Origin: JBAZOJ01 sp041648755
GTDB lineage: Bacteria > Planctomycetota > B143-G9
Reading direction: 5' to 3'
NCBI GenBank assembly: GCA_041648755.1
Contig: JBAZOJ010000066.1
Coordinates: forward strand, 1 to 15,068
DNA length: 15,068 nucleotides
Shown: positions 7,365-13,639 of the stretch, piece by piece
Layout: every line of letters starts with the position of its first letter
Numbering within the stretch: the first letter of the stretch is position 1
Made by a program: the position numbers and the translations under genes
Notes under the pieces: generated by a model
The model's database searches: none
Told to the model about the DNA's origin: nothing
Seen by the model: only the letters and a program-made list of their open reading frames with translations

Positions 7365-7447
7365 GCCTCGGCAGTCTTTGCTCCGGTTTCCGGTCGGGCT
7401 TCATTTACTATGCTTCTCTTGCACTCAGGACCAAACAGTAGTAGGAT
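7365..7447 (+). promoter_or_regulatory. Upstream block, copy B, with candidate sigma-70 promoter
   Basis: The counterpart of 5192-5273, beginning three bases after the methyltransferase stop. TTGCAC (7419-7424), a 17-base spacer and TAGGAT (7442-7447) form a candidate promoter about 90 bases before the start at 7536. The conserved 5' part GCCTCGGCAGTCTTTGCTCC lies well upstream of the -35 box, so more than a core promoter is shared. Confidence 0.5.
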
Positions 7448-7523
7448 GTGACTTTGCGAATGCATGACTCTGGCGATTGAGACATTAGGCGCAGGGAAAA
7501 TGCCTCGCTGCCCGGCGATTCCG

Positions 7524-7529
7524 AAGGAG
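7524..7529 (+). promoter_or_regulatory. Strong ribosome binding site for the 7536 gene
   Basis: AAGGAG lies six bases before ATG 7536, one of the two best Shine-Dalgarno matches in the window, the other being at 11232. It fixes this start. Confidence 0.75.
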
Positions 7530-7535
7530 ATGTGA

Positions 7536-8261
7536 ATGAAGTTTGCTTCCAAGGCACAGATAAAAGTACGGCTGCGGTCGCTCCTAATCTTTTATCCAGT
7601 GTTTGCAATTATTGTTGTGTCGGCTTCTCTATACTTGCACCGCAACTTGACATCGTTACGTTGGCGAGGTGTGGCGTACGTTTCCGGAGTGCGATACGAG
7701 TCATCGGCCACCGGGAAGAGCCGGATAATGATGGTTGTGGAGCCAGGGGATGCAAAGAGGATTGACGTTACGCGCCTGTGCTATGCGACGTATGGAATGG
7801 GCCCAGGCAAGTCGTTTGCAGACGGCTTGGAGTCACGGCTTCTTTCCTCGGACTTTAAGCGGCAGGCAAGGGATTTTCTCGCGGAACACAGAGAAGAAGG
7901 TGAAGATCGGGCATGGCTCAATGTTGAATGGCTGATGACGTGCTGGAAGGGCAGATTGTTGCCATTCTCCGTTGTGAGCGACGGAATGGATGGAGGCAGG
8001 TACCGTGTGCTCCTTGTTTTGTCGGATACAGTAGACCGAACGTACAATGCCCTGTACCATGAGGTGGATGGGTTTGGCAAAAGAGAATGCAGAATGCAGC
8101 CCGGGGAGGGGATTGACGCCTCCAGACCAGGAGGAGACAGCAAGCGAATCAAAGACGGCTGGAAACCCGTGAGCGGTAGTGAGGACTTGGATGTATGGAA
8201 TGACCTGTTGTTTCCGCTCGGTGACAGGCTGTTTGTGAAGGGGGCGTTCGATGCTAAGTGA
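7536..8261 (+). CDS. Single-pass membrane protein of unknown function
   Basis: A 241-residue protein. A basic N-terminus (KFASKAQIKVRLR) precedes one hydrophobic segment at about 15-34 (LLIFYPVFAIIVVSASLYL), fitting a signal anchor with the larger part outside the membrane. No lipobox, known domain or catalytic motif is visible. Residues about 60-235 are soluble and mixed in charge, with scattered cysteines and tryptophans. The gene has a strong ribosome binding site, and its upstream block resembles the one before the 5405 gene, so the two unknown membrane proteins may be co-regulated. The stop overlaps a possible 40-codon ORF at 8251. Coding is likely from length and start signals; no function is proposed. 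Confidence 0.72.
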   Translation: MKFASKAQIKVRLRSLLIFYPVFAIIVVSASLYLHRNLTSLRWRGVAYVSGVRYESSATGKSRIMMVVEPGDAKRIDVTRLCYATYGMGPGKSFADGLESRLLSSDFKRQARDFLAEHREEGEDRAWLNVEWLMTCWKGRLLPFSVVSDGMDGGRYRVLLVLSDTVDRTYNALYHEVDGFGKRECRMQPGEGIDASRPGGDSKRIKDGWKPVSGSEDLDVWNDLLFPLGDRLFVKGAFDAK

Positions 8262-8373
8262 CGACAGACTCTACGGGCTGTGGTACTCGTTGCCTTTCGC
8301 CGGCGGGTTGATCCTGTCGCTCTTGATCGATGCATTGGTGTTTACGGACATTCTGATGCTGAAGTGCCCTTAG
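8251..8373 (+). CDS. Possible 40-residue membrane peptide
   Basis: The ATG at 8251 opens 40 codons ending in TAG at 8371-8373. It overlaps the last 11 bases of the preceding gene in another frame (ATGCTAAGTGA). AAGGGGG at 8238-8244 is six bases before the ATG and has the same sequence as the site before 5405. The peptide has a charged head (MLSDDRLYG) and one hydrophobic stretch of about 20 residues (FAGGLILSLLIDALVFTDIL) with two acidic residues inside it. It could be a small membrane partner of the upstream protein, or chance. It ends 23 bases before the convergent hslU stop. Confidence 0.4.
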   Translation: MLSDDRLYGLWYSLPFAGGLILSLLIDALVFTDILMLKCP

Positions 8374-8396
8374 AGCAGTGCCGGGCTGCCCGCCCC

Positions 8397-9749
8397 CTAC
8401 AGAATATAGTGCGACATATCCTCGTCCTTGAGCAGTTCGCTCAGACGGGAGCGGACGAACCGCGCGTCGATTCGGAATGACTTTCCGGGCATCTCCGGGG
8501 CGGTGAAGCTTATCTCCTCCAGCACCTTTTCGAGCACCGTGTGCAGCCTGCGAGCGCCGATGTTCTGAAGCCGTGTGTTCAGGTCCTCGGCGATGCGGGC
8601 CATTTCCTCGATTGAAGTCTCGGTGAACTTGATGTCAACGCCTTCGGTGCCCAGCAGCGCGGAATACTGCTTCACAAGGGCGTTTTCGGGTTCAACAAGG
8701 ATACGGGCGAATTCCTTGGCCGTCAGGGGCGACAGCTCGACCCTGATGGGGAAGCGGCCCTGCATCTCGGGAATGAGGTCGGAGGGCTTGGAAATGTGGA
8801 ATGCGCCCGCGGCGATGAACAGGATGTGATTGGTGCGGATCATCCCCCAGCGGGTGTGGACAGTCGAGCCCTCGATAATCGGCAGAAGGTCGCGCTGAAC
8901 GCCCTCGCGGCTGACGTCCGGGCCGTGCGGCGACGGACGGGAAGCCACCTTGTCAATCTCGTCAATGAAGACAATACCGGTATTCTCGGCGCGGGATATC
9001 GCCTCGGAGACGACCTTCTTCTGGTCAATCAGCTTCCGGGCCTCTTCGGCCTTGAGCATCTCGCGCGCTGACGCAATGGGAACGCGCACCATCTGCTGGC
9101 GCCCGGGGATCATGCGGCCGAGCATATCGGACAACTCGTTGGAAATCTCCTCGAATCCACCCGCGGAGAAGACTTCGGCGGCCTTGCCGGATGGCTCGTT
9201 GGTTACGGGGATCTCGACCTCGCGGGAGTCGAGCAGGCCATCTTTGAGTTGCTTGCGCAGCTTTTCCCGTGTCCCAGCGTACCGGACATGCGGGTCTTCG
9301 CCCTCGCCGGTGGTCGGGGGGTAGGAAGGGGCGGGGAGCAGGATGTCAAGGATGCGCTCGTCAACTATCTCGTTGATGCGCGGGCCGAGCTTCTCGATTT
9401 CCTCGTTTTCCACCATCGTGATGGACATCTTCACGAGGTCGCGCACAATCGTGTCAACGTCGCGGCCGACGTAGCCCACTTCCGTGAACTTCGTCGCCTC
9501 GACCTTGAGGAACGGGGCTTTAATCAACTGCGCGAGCCTCTTCGAGATCTCGGTCTTGCCGACGCCTGTGGGGCCGATCATGATAATGTTCTTGGGGTTG
9601 ACTTCCTCGGCCATTTTCGCCGGTAACTGGAGCCTGCGCCAACGATTGCGCACCGCAACGGCAACTGCCTTCTTGGCTTCGTTTTGCCCGATGATGTACT
9701 TATCGAGGTGTTTGACCAATTCGCGGGGCGTCATCTCGTTGGCGGACAT
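8397..9749 (-). CDS. hslU: ATP-dependent protease ATPase subunit HslU
   Basis: A 450-residue AAA+ unfoldase, close to the 443 of the E. coli protein. It forms a hexamer that unfolds substrates and threads them into the HslV peptidase. Visible motifs are the HslU N-terminus TPRELVKHLDKYIIGQ at 7-22, Walker A GPTGVGKT at 59-66, pore loop GYVG at 92-95, the I-domain at about 110-245, Walker B FIDEID at 261-266, GRFPIRVEL with a candidate arginine finger at 331-339, and sensor-2 GARRLHTV at 398-405. The C-terminal tail EDMSHYIL matches the family tail that docks into HslV pockets and activates it. The ATG shares one base with the hslV stop (TAATG), and AGAGGTG at 9758-9764 is a suitable ribosome binding site. 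It is the last gene of the operon and converges on the 8251 ORF with no clear terminator between. Confidence 0.97.
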   Translation of the reverse strand: MSANEMTPRELVKHLDKYIIGQNEAKKAVAVAVRNRWRRLQLPAKMAEEVNPKNIIMIGPTGVGKTEISKRLAQLIKAPFLKVEATKFTEVGYVGRDVDTIVRDLVKMSITMVENEEIEKLGPRINEIVDERILDILLPAPSYPPTTGEGEDPHVRYAGTREKLRKQLKDGLLDSREVEIPVTNEPSGKAAEVFSAGGFEEISNELSDMLGRMIPGRQQMVRVPIASAREMLKAEEARKLIDQKKVVSEAISRAENTGIVFIDEIDKVASRPSPHGPDVSREGVQRDLLPIIEGSTVHTRWGMIRTNHILFIAAGAFHISKPSDLIPEMQGRFPIRVELSPLTAKEFARILVEPENALVKQYSALLGTEGVDIKFTETSIEEMARIAEDLNTRLQNIGARRLHTVLEKVLEEISFTAPEMPGKSFRIDARFVRSRLSELLKDEDMSHYIL

Positions 9750-10291
9750 TACTTGATCACCTCTACCGTGAAGTTGTGATTCGTGTATATGCAGATGTCC
9801 GAGGCGATGGCCAGCGACTTCTCGACGATCTGCGCGGGATCCGTCATTCCGGCCGCAATAAAGGCGCGCGCGGCAGCCAGCGCGACGTTGCCGCCCGAAC
9901 CGACTGCGATGATTCCGTCATCGGGCTCGACGATGTCACCGGTGCCGGAAAGCAGCACGAGCGTATCGTGGTCCATGATAACCAGAAAGGCGTTAAGTCT
10001 CTGCAAAACGCGATCAGTGCGCCATTCCTTGGCTAATGCGACGGCGGCCTTGAGGGTGGACGCCTGGGTGGCGGCGAGCTTCTGCTCGAAGCGCTCGAGC
10101 AGCGCGAAGGCGTCAGCGGTCGCGCCCGCAAACCCAACTATCACCTTGCCGTCGGCCAGTTTGCGGATTTTCTTCGCGTTGGCCTTGATGATGCTCTCGC
10201 CAAGCGTAACCTGGCCGTCACCGCCGATGGCCGAGCCCTTTGGCATACGCACCGCAAGAATCGTGGTCCCGTGCATCGCGTCGTTCTTCAT
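9749..10291 (-). CDS. hslV: ATP-dependent protease peptidase subunit HslV
   Basis: A 180-residue proteasome-beta-like threonine peptidase (E. coli HslV is 176). It assembles as two hexameric rings that degrade proteins delivered by HslU. Family blocks are GTTILAVR at 8-15, GGDGQVTLGE at 23-32, FAGATADAFALLERFEQKL at 54-72, AKEWRTDR at 87-94, GSGGN and SDICIYTNHNFTVEVI at the C-terminus. The nucleophile should be T9, exposed after removal of MKNDAMHG. If translation begins at the in-frame ATG at 10276 only MHG would be removed. I prefer 10291 because it makes an ATGA overlap with the upstream stop, although neither start has a strong ribosome binding site. Confidence 0.97.
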   Translation of the reverse strand: MKNDAMHGTTILAVRMPKGSAIGGDGQVTLGESIIKANAKKIRKLADGKVIVGFAGATADAFALLERFEQKLAATQASTLKAAVALAKEWRTDRVLQRLNAFLVIMDHDTLVLLSGTGDIVEPDDGIIAVGSGGNVALAAARAFIAAGMTDPAQIVEKSLAIASDICIYTNHNFTVEVIK

Positions 10292-11229
10292 CGCTTCATC
10301 ATCTTTCCGATGATATCTGACCAGACAACCTCGCCCAGCAGGCGATCATGCTCGTCCACAACGGGCAGGCGGGTGCGGCGCATGTCAATCATCTTCATCG
10401 CTGCATCAGCGGCCTTGTCGGCCTCTCGGACGCGCGGGACGCCTTTCTGCATTGCGTCGCGAACAAGAATCAGGCCCGCGCCCGAGTCACCGAGAAACGC
10501 GTCGGCGGCGGAAATACGCAGGATATCGAGGTCGTTGATTTCCCCAAGCAAGGTGCCATCGCGGGAAACCACGAAAGCACAGTCCAGGTGGTTCTCCTCC
10601 AGGATGTAGCCGACACGCGCCAGCGGGGTCTCGGGGTCGAGGAGGGCCTTCGGGGGCCTCATCAGTTCGCCAGCCTTGAGGTCGGCCCGGAAGAAATTGG
10701 CCGAGCCGCCGATGATGCTGCGTATCTGGGCGGAGTTTTCGGCGATCATCATCGCCTCAAGATTGACCTGGTTGCGGACGATTCTCGCCAGGCCGGCAAG
10801 CGCCAGCAGGTAAACGCTGGCGAATTCGTCATTGGCAACCAACAGGAAGACTATCCTGACCTTGCCTTCACGGCCGAAGTCGAAACCTTCGCGTGATGTG
10901 GCAATCCCTATGTGCAGGCGCGATACCTGCTCGGTCCGCGCGTGCGGGAAGGCTATCATGCCCTCCACGACGGTCGAGCCGAGATCCTCGCGGTCTATGA
11001 CTGCCTCCGCGACGGTTTTCGCGCAGGCTTTCGTCTCGTTGCGGGCGATTCTCTCGGTAAGAAGGGATACGACAGAGGCCTTGTCGAGGGGTCCGGTGTT
11101 GCATACGACGGCGTTTTCTGCCACGAACTCCAGTATGTTCAATCCGACGCCCCCATATTCCCCCGCGATGTAGTCCATAACCTTCTCTTTTCCTTTCTCG
11201 TCACGCTGCATGTTGAAGAAGATCGACAT
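10288..11229 (-). CDS. PTS EIIA type-2 domain - CBS pair protein, putative regulator
   Basis: A 313-residue soluble protein. Residues about 28-175 are a type-2 EIIA domain (PtsN/FruA class): AVIDREDLGSTVVEGMIAFPHAR leads to the phosphorylatable-histidine site at H96 in FPHAR, followed by HIGIATSREGFDFG and VRIVFLLVANDE. Residues about 187-240 and 256-312 are two CBS motifs (LMRPPKALLDPETPLARV..., then VRDAM...RRTRLPVVDEHDRLLGEV), which in known proteins bind adenine nucleotides. No membrane segment or EIIB/EIIC part is present, so sugar transport is unlikely; phosphorylation-coupled regulation is the better guess. The start at 11229 is set by AAGGAGGTG just upstream; a longer in-frame start at 11280 lies upstream of the promoter -10 box and is unlikely. 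It overlaps hslV by four bases and leads the hslVU operon. Confidence 0.88.
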   Translation of the reverse strand: MSIFFNMQRDEKGKEKVMDYIAGEYGGVGLNILEFVAENAVVCNTGPLDKASVVSLLTERIARNETKACAKTVAEAVIDREDLGSTVVEGMIAFPHARTEQVSRLHIGIATSREGFDFGREGKVRIVFLLVANDEFASVYLLALAGLARIVRNQVNLEAMMIAENSAQIRSIIGGSANFFRADLKAGELMRPPKALLDPETPLARVGYILEENHLDCAFVVSRDGTLLGEINDLDILRISAADAFLGDSGAGLILVRDAMQKGVPRVREADKAADAAMKMIDMRRTRLPVVDEHDRLLGEVVWSDIIGKMMKR

Positions 11230-11231
11230 CA

Positions 11232-11240
11232 CACCTCCTT
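11232..11240 (-). promoter_or_regulatory. Strong ribosome binding site for the EIIA-CBS gene
   Basis: On the minus strand AAGGAGGTG, a near-perfect anti-16S match, ends two bases before ATG 11229 and makes this start decisive. Confidence 0.8.
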
Positions 11241-11250
11241 GCCTGAGGTA

Positions 11251-11280
11251 ATTATACGACATTTCGACGCTTAGAGTCAA
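11251..11280 (-). promoter_or_regulatory. Near-consensus sigma-70 promoter of the EIIA-CBS/hslVU operon
   Basis: On the minus strand TTGACT (11280-11275), an 18-base spacer and a perfect TATAAT (11256-11251). Transcription should begin near 11244, leaving a leader of about 15 bases that is almost entirely ribosome binding site. Confidence 0.85.
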
Positions 11281-11321
11281 GCGATGTTCTGCCGAGTTCT
11301 GTCGAACCTGTCGTCATTCGG

Positions 11322-11349
11322 TTGGTTCGTGCAAACCGCGCGCTATACT
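11322..11349 (+). promoter_or_regulatory. Candidate promoter of coaX with leaderless geometry
   Basis: TTGGTT (11322-11327), a 16-base spacer and TATACT (11344-11349). Seven bases separate the -10 box from ATG 11357, so transcription would begin at or next to the start codon. No Shine-Dalgarno-like string precedes the ATG, consistent with a leaderless mRNA. Confidence 0.55.
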
Positions 11350-11356
11350 TCGCCAT

Positions 11357-12073
11357 ATGGCAGCAACAATACTTCTGGACCTTGGCAACAGTTCCGTGAA
11401 GATGGCGGCCCTTGACGCAAAGCCCGTTCTGCTGGGCTCCGTGCCCACGCGCGAGTGGATTGGAAAGCCATCCGTGCTGCCAGCCGACTTGTATGTGGCC
11501 TGCTCGGTTGTCCCCGATGCACTGAAAGCACTGCGAACGGTTGTCCCGTCCGGGAAACGGCTTCTGGTCGTTGGCGAGGATATCACGATCCCCCTCAAGA
11601 ATGCAACCCGCAGCCCTGCAACAACCGGAACGGATCGCCTGGTCTGCGCGTACGAAACCATGCGTTCGATAGGCCCGGACTGCCTTGTGGTTTCCTGCGG
11701 GACCGCGCTGGTTTTCAGCGTCGTCCGCGAGGGCCGCTTCGTGGGGGGCAACATCATCCCCGGCCCGCAACTGCAACTCGACAGCCTGCGCAAGGGCACG
11801 GCACAACTGGACTTCAGCCACGAGGGCGTGGACGCCGAGAGCGCCTTGGGCGACGATACTCCCACCGCCATGGTGCGCGGCGTCCTGTGGGGCCTCGCCG
11901 GGGCCATTGACAGGCTGGGCGATGAGTACGGCGACGCGAGCAGGGCGCAGGGCATTATCACCGGCGGGTGGGCCGTGCGGGTGGTGCCGCTGATTCGCTC
12001 GAAACTTGTGTACCATCCCAATGTTCTGTTTGAAGGGCTCGCGCGACTTGCCAGGGTAAATGGCATCGCCTGA
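11357..12073 (+). CDS. coaX: Type III pantothenate kinase
   Basis: A 238-residue cytoplasmic protein of the acetate/sugar kinase-actin fold, slightly shorter than the usual 250-260. CoaX phosphorylates pantothenate with ATP, the first step of CoA synthesis, and unlike CoaA is not feedback-inhibited by CoA. Motifs: DLGNSSVK at 8-15 (phosphate loop), GTDR at 91-94 with D93 in the usual catalytic-aspartate place, GGNIIPG at 130-136, LRKGTAQL and ITGGWA at 201-206. Odd point: the motif usually read as DxGTAxTxD is SCGTALVFS at 113-121, with serine for both aspartates. ATG 11357 has no ribosome binding site and sits seven bases after a -10 box. It overlaps the next gene by 14 bases and is the first gene of a four-gene + strand operon. 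The family call is firm; kinase activity is less certain because of the motif changes. Confidence 0.88.
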   Translation: MAATILLDLGNSSVKMAALDAKPVLLGSVPTREWIGKPSVLPADLYVACSVVPDALKALRTVVPSGKRLLVVGEDITIPLKNATRSPATTGTDRLVCAYETMRSIGPDCLVVSCGTALVFSVVREGRFVGGNIIPGPQLQLDSLRKGTAQLDFSHEGVDAESALGDDTPTAMVRGVLWGLAGAIDRLGDEYGDASRAQGIITGGWAVRVVPLIRSKLVYHPNVLFEGLARLARVNGIA

Positions 12074-13166
12074 TACTGACACCTTCCTCCGGCTGACCTC
12101 CGCGGGTAGTGGGGGAATCGCCGTTGTCGCGATACTTGGCGTCGGCGCGGAGCGTTTTGTGGCCGCGCATTTCTCCGGCGGTGTTCCGATCGTTGGGAAA
12201 GTGCGCGTGGGCGAGATATCCAGCGATTCCGAGGTTATCGACACCGCTGTCGTCGTGCGCCGCGACAAGATGGCCTTTGAGGTGTGCGTACATTCCTCCC
12301 CGGCGGTTTTGTCCGAACTGTCGCGGGTGCTTACCGGGCAGGGCTTTGCCGAGACCTCGCCCTCCGACCCGCCTGCCGTCTATGCCGACGAGGCCTTTCT
12401 TGGTTCAGCCCCAACTTTGAGGGCAGCAGTGCTTATGTCACGCGCGACCCCGTCGCGATGGCGAGTGATCGCCGCCGAATGGCTTTCCCTGCTGAAGCAC
12501 GGGGAGCGCGGCCGTGTGCCCCTTGCGGTTGCGAAGGCGGCCGGATTGATCCCGCTGTCGCGACTTATCGAAGCTCCCCCGCTGGTTGTCATCGCGGGTG
12601 CCCCCAACGCGGGGAAAAGCACGCTGTTCAACGTACTCCTGGGCTGGAAAAGAACCGCCGTTTCCCCGCGGCCCGGCACCACGCACGACGCCATAGAGGA
12701 AACCACTGAACTTCGAGGCTTTCCCGTGAGGCTGTCCGACTCCCCCGGGCTTGGCTGGGGCGGCGATTTCGCGCAACTGCTGCACCGGGAAGCCGACCGC
12801 ACGATGAAAAACGCGGGGCTCGTGATTGAGCTTATTGATGCCACTTCGCCAGCCTCGCTTCGGCTGAACTCGCCCGTCTCGATGATCAGGGCCCACAACA
12901 AGATTGACGCGGCTCCCTCCGGCTACGTGGTTCCACCCGCCGAAATAGCAGTCAGCGCCCTGCGCGGGGAGAACATCGGAGCTTTGCGCGAGCGCATCGC
13001 GGACGTTTTGTGCATCCCCGACGAGAAGGACGACTTTGCGGATCCCATTCCTTTCGGCTGTGCTGCGACATTGGTTGCGGGCGTGTTCGCCGCAACGCAA
13101 AGCGGCGATTGGCCCCGCATTGAGACGTTGCTGGCCGTGTTTGCGGGGCAGGGGGAGTTGAAATGA
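12060..13166 (+). CDS. MnmE/TrmE-like GTPase, shortened and lacking the C-terminal CxGK motif
   Basis: A 368-residue protein; true MnmE is about 450. Residues 1-115 resemble the MnmE tetrahydrofolate-binding N-domain (GSGGIAVVAILG at 17-27), with the family HGG replaced by HSS near 78-80. Residues about 175-320 are a TRAFAC-class G domain: G1 GAPNAGKS at 180-187, G2 PGTTHD at 205-210, G3 DSPGLG at 227-232 (MnmE has DTAG), G4 NKID at 280-283 and G5 SAL at 299-301. Most of the helical domain and the terminal C-[IV]-G-K sequence, whose cysteine is needed for wobble-uridine modification by MnmE-MnmG, are absent; the protein ends at GQGELK. It may be an MnmE paralog with another role. It overlaps coaX by 14 bases and tadA by 4. 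GTPase class is firm; substrate is unknown. Confidence 0.85.
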   Translation: MASPDTDTFLRLTSAGSGGIAVVAILGVGAERFVAAHFSGGVPIVGKVRVGEISSDSEVIDTAVVVRRDKMAFEVCVHSSPAVLSELSRVLTGQGFAETSPSDPPAVYADEAFLGSAPTLRAAVLMSRATPSRWRVIAAEWLSLLKHGERGRVPLAVAKAAGLIPLSRLIEAPPLVVIAGAPNAGKSTLFNVLLGWKRTAVSPRPGTTHDAIEETTELRGFPVRLSDSPGLGWGGDFAQLLHREADRTMKNAGLVIELIDATSPASLRLNSPVSMIRAHNKIDAAPSGYVVPPAEIAVSALRGENIGALRERIADVLCIPDEKDDFADPIPFGCAATLVAGVFAATQSGDWPRIETLLAVFAGQGELK

Positions 13167-13639
13167 ACGCCGAATTTGCATCGCTCCACCGCAAGTATAT
13201 GGGCGAGGCGTTGCGCGAGGCGAGGTCTGCGCTGGATGCAGGCGATGTGCCCGTAGGGGCGGTGGTGGTGTGCGATGGTAAGATCATCGGGCGCGGACAC
13301 AATCAGCGCGAACTGCTTCACGACCCGACCGCACATGCGGAGATGATAGCAATAACCGCCGCGGCGTCGGAGAAGAGCGACTGGCGGCTCGAAGACTGCG
13401 AGATATACGTTACCCTCGAGCCCTGTCCGATGTGCGCCTCTGCAATTCAGCAGGCTCGCATCAAGACCCTTGTTTATGGTGCCTTTGACAGAGGAATGGG
13501 CGCGTGCGATAGCGACCTGCACCTTGTTACGAACGCCAAATTCGGGCGGGTGGTCGAGGTCATTGCCCCGGTTATGGAAGAGGAATGCGCCGAACTGCTT
13601 CTTGAGTTTTTCTCCAAGGCCAGAAAGGACCGCGGATGA
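13163..13639 (+). CDS. tadA: tRNA-specific adenosine deaminase
   Basis: A 158-residue zinc deaminase, close to the E. coli length of 167. TadA deaminates the wobble adenosine 34 of tRNA-Arg(ACG) to inosine. The zinc and catalytic residues are in the family positions: H58-A-E60 in PTAHAEM and C88 and C91 in PCPMC, against H57/E59/C87/C90 in E. coli. GDVPVGAVVV at 27-36, the substrate-side HDPTAHAE and GAFDRGMGACDSDLH at 106-120 are typical of TadA rather than cytidine or guanine deaminases. The ATG overlaps the upstream stop (ATGA), and GGGGGAG at 13151-13157 is five bases ahead. Its place behind an MnmE-like GTPase suggests a shared tRNA wobble theme, though that is inference. Confidence 0.94.
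   Translation: MNAEFASLHRKYMGEALREARSALDAGDVPVGAVVVCDGKIIGRGHNQRELLHDPTAHAEMIAITAAASEKSDWRLEDCEIYVTLEPCPMCASAIQQARIKTLVYGAFDRGMGACDSDLHLVTNAKFGRVVEVIAPVMEEECAELLLEFFSKARKDRG

Noticed and set aside
7363..7379. Terminator after the methyltransferase gene (CTGCC/GGCAG then TCTTTG)
   Set aside because: The stem is five pairs with a two-base loop and only three consecutive T. The same bases are better explained as part of the duplicated upstream block.
6815..7441. 208-codon frame overlapping the methyltransferase in another frame
   Set aside because: The frame beginning at 6840 carries the methyltransferase motifs; this one has none.
8374..8396. Bidirectional terminator between the 8251 ORF and hslU
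   Set aside because: Only a four-pair CGGG/CCCG stem with no T-run on either strand.
11252..12268. 338-codon minus-strand open frame opposite coaX
   Set aside because: It lies opposite a gene with clear CoaX motifs and resembles no family. The same applies to minus frames at 12438-13181 and 12923-13786.
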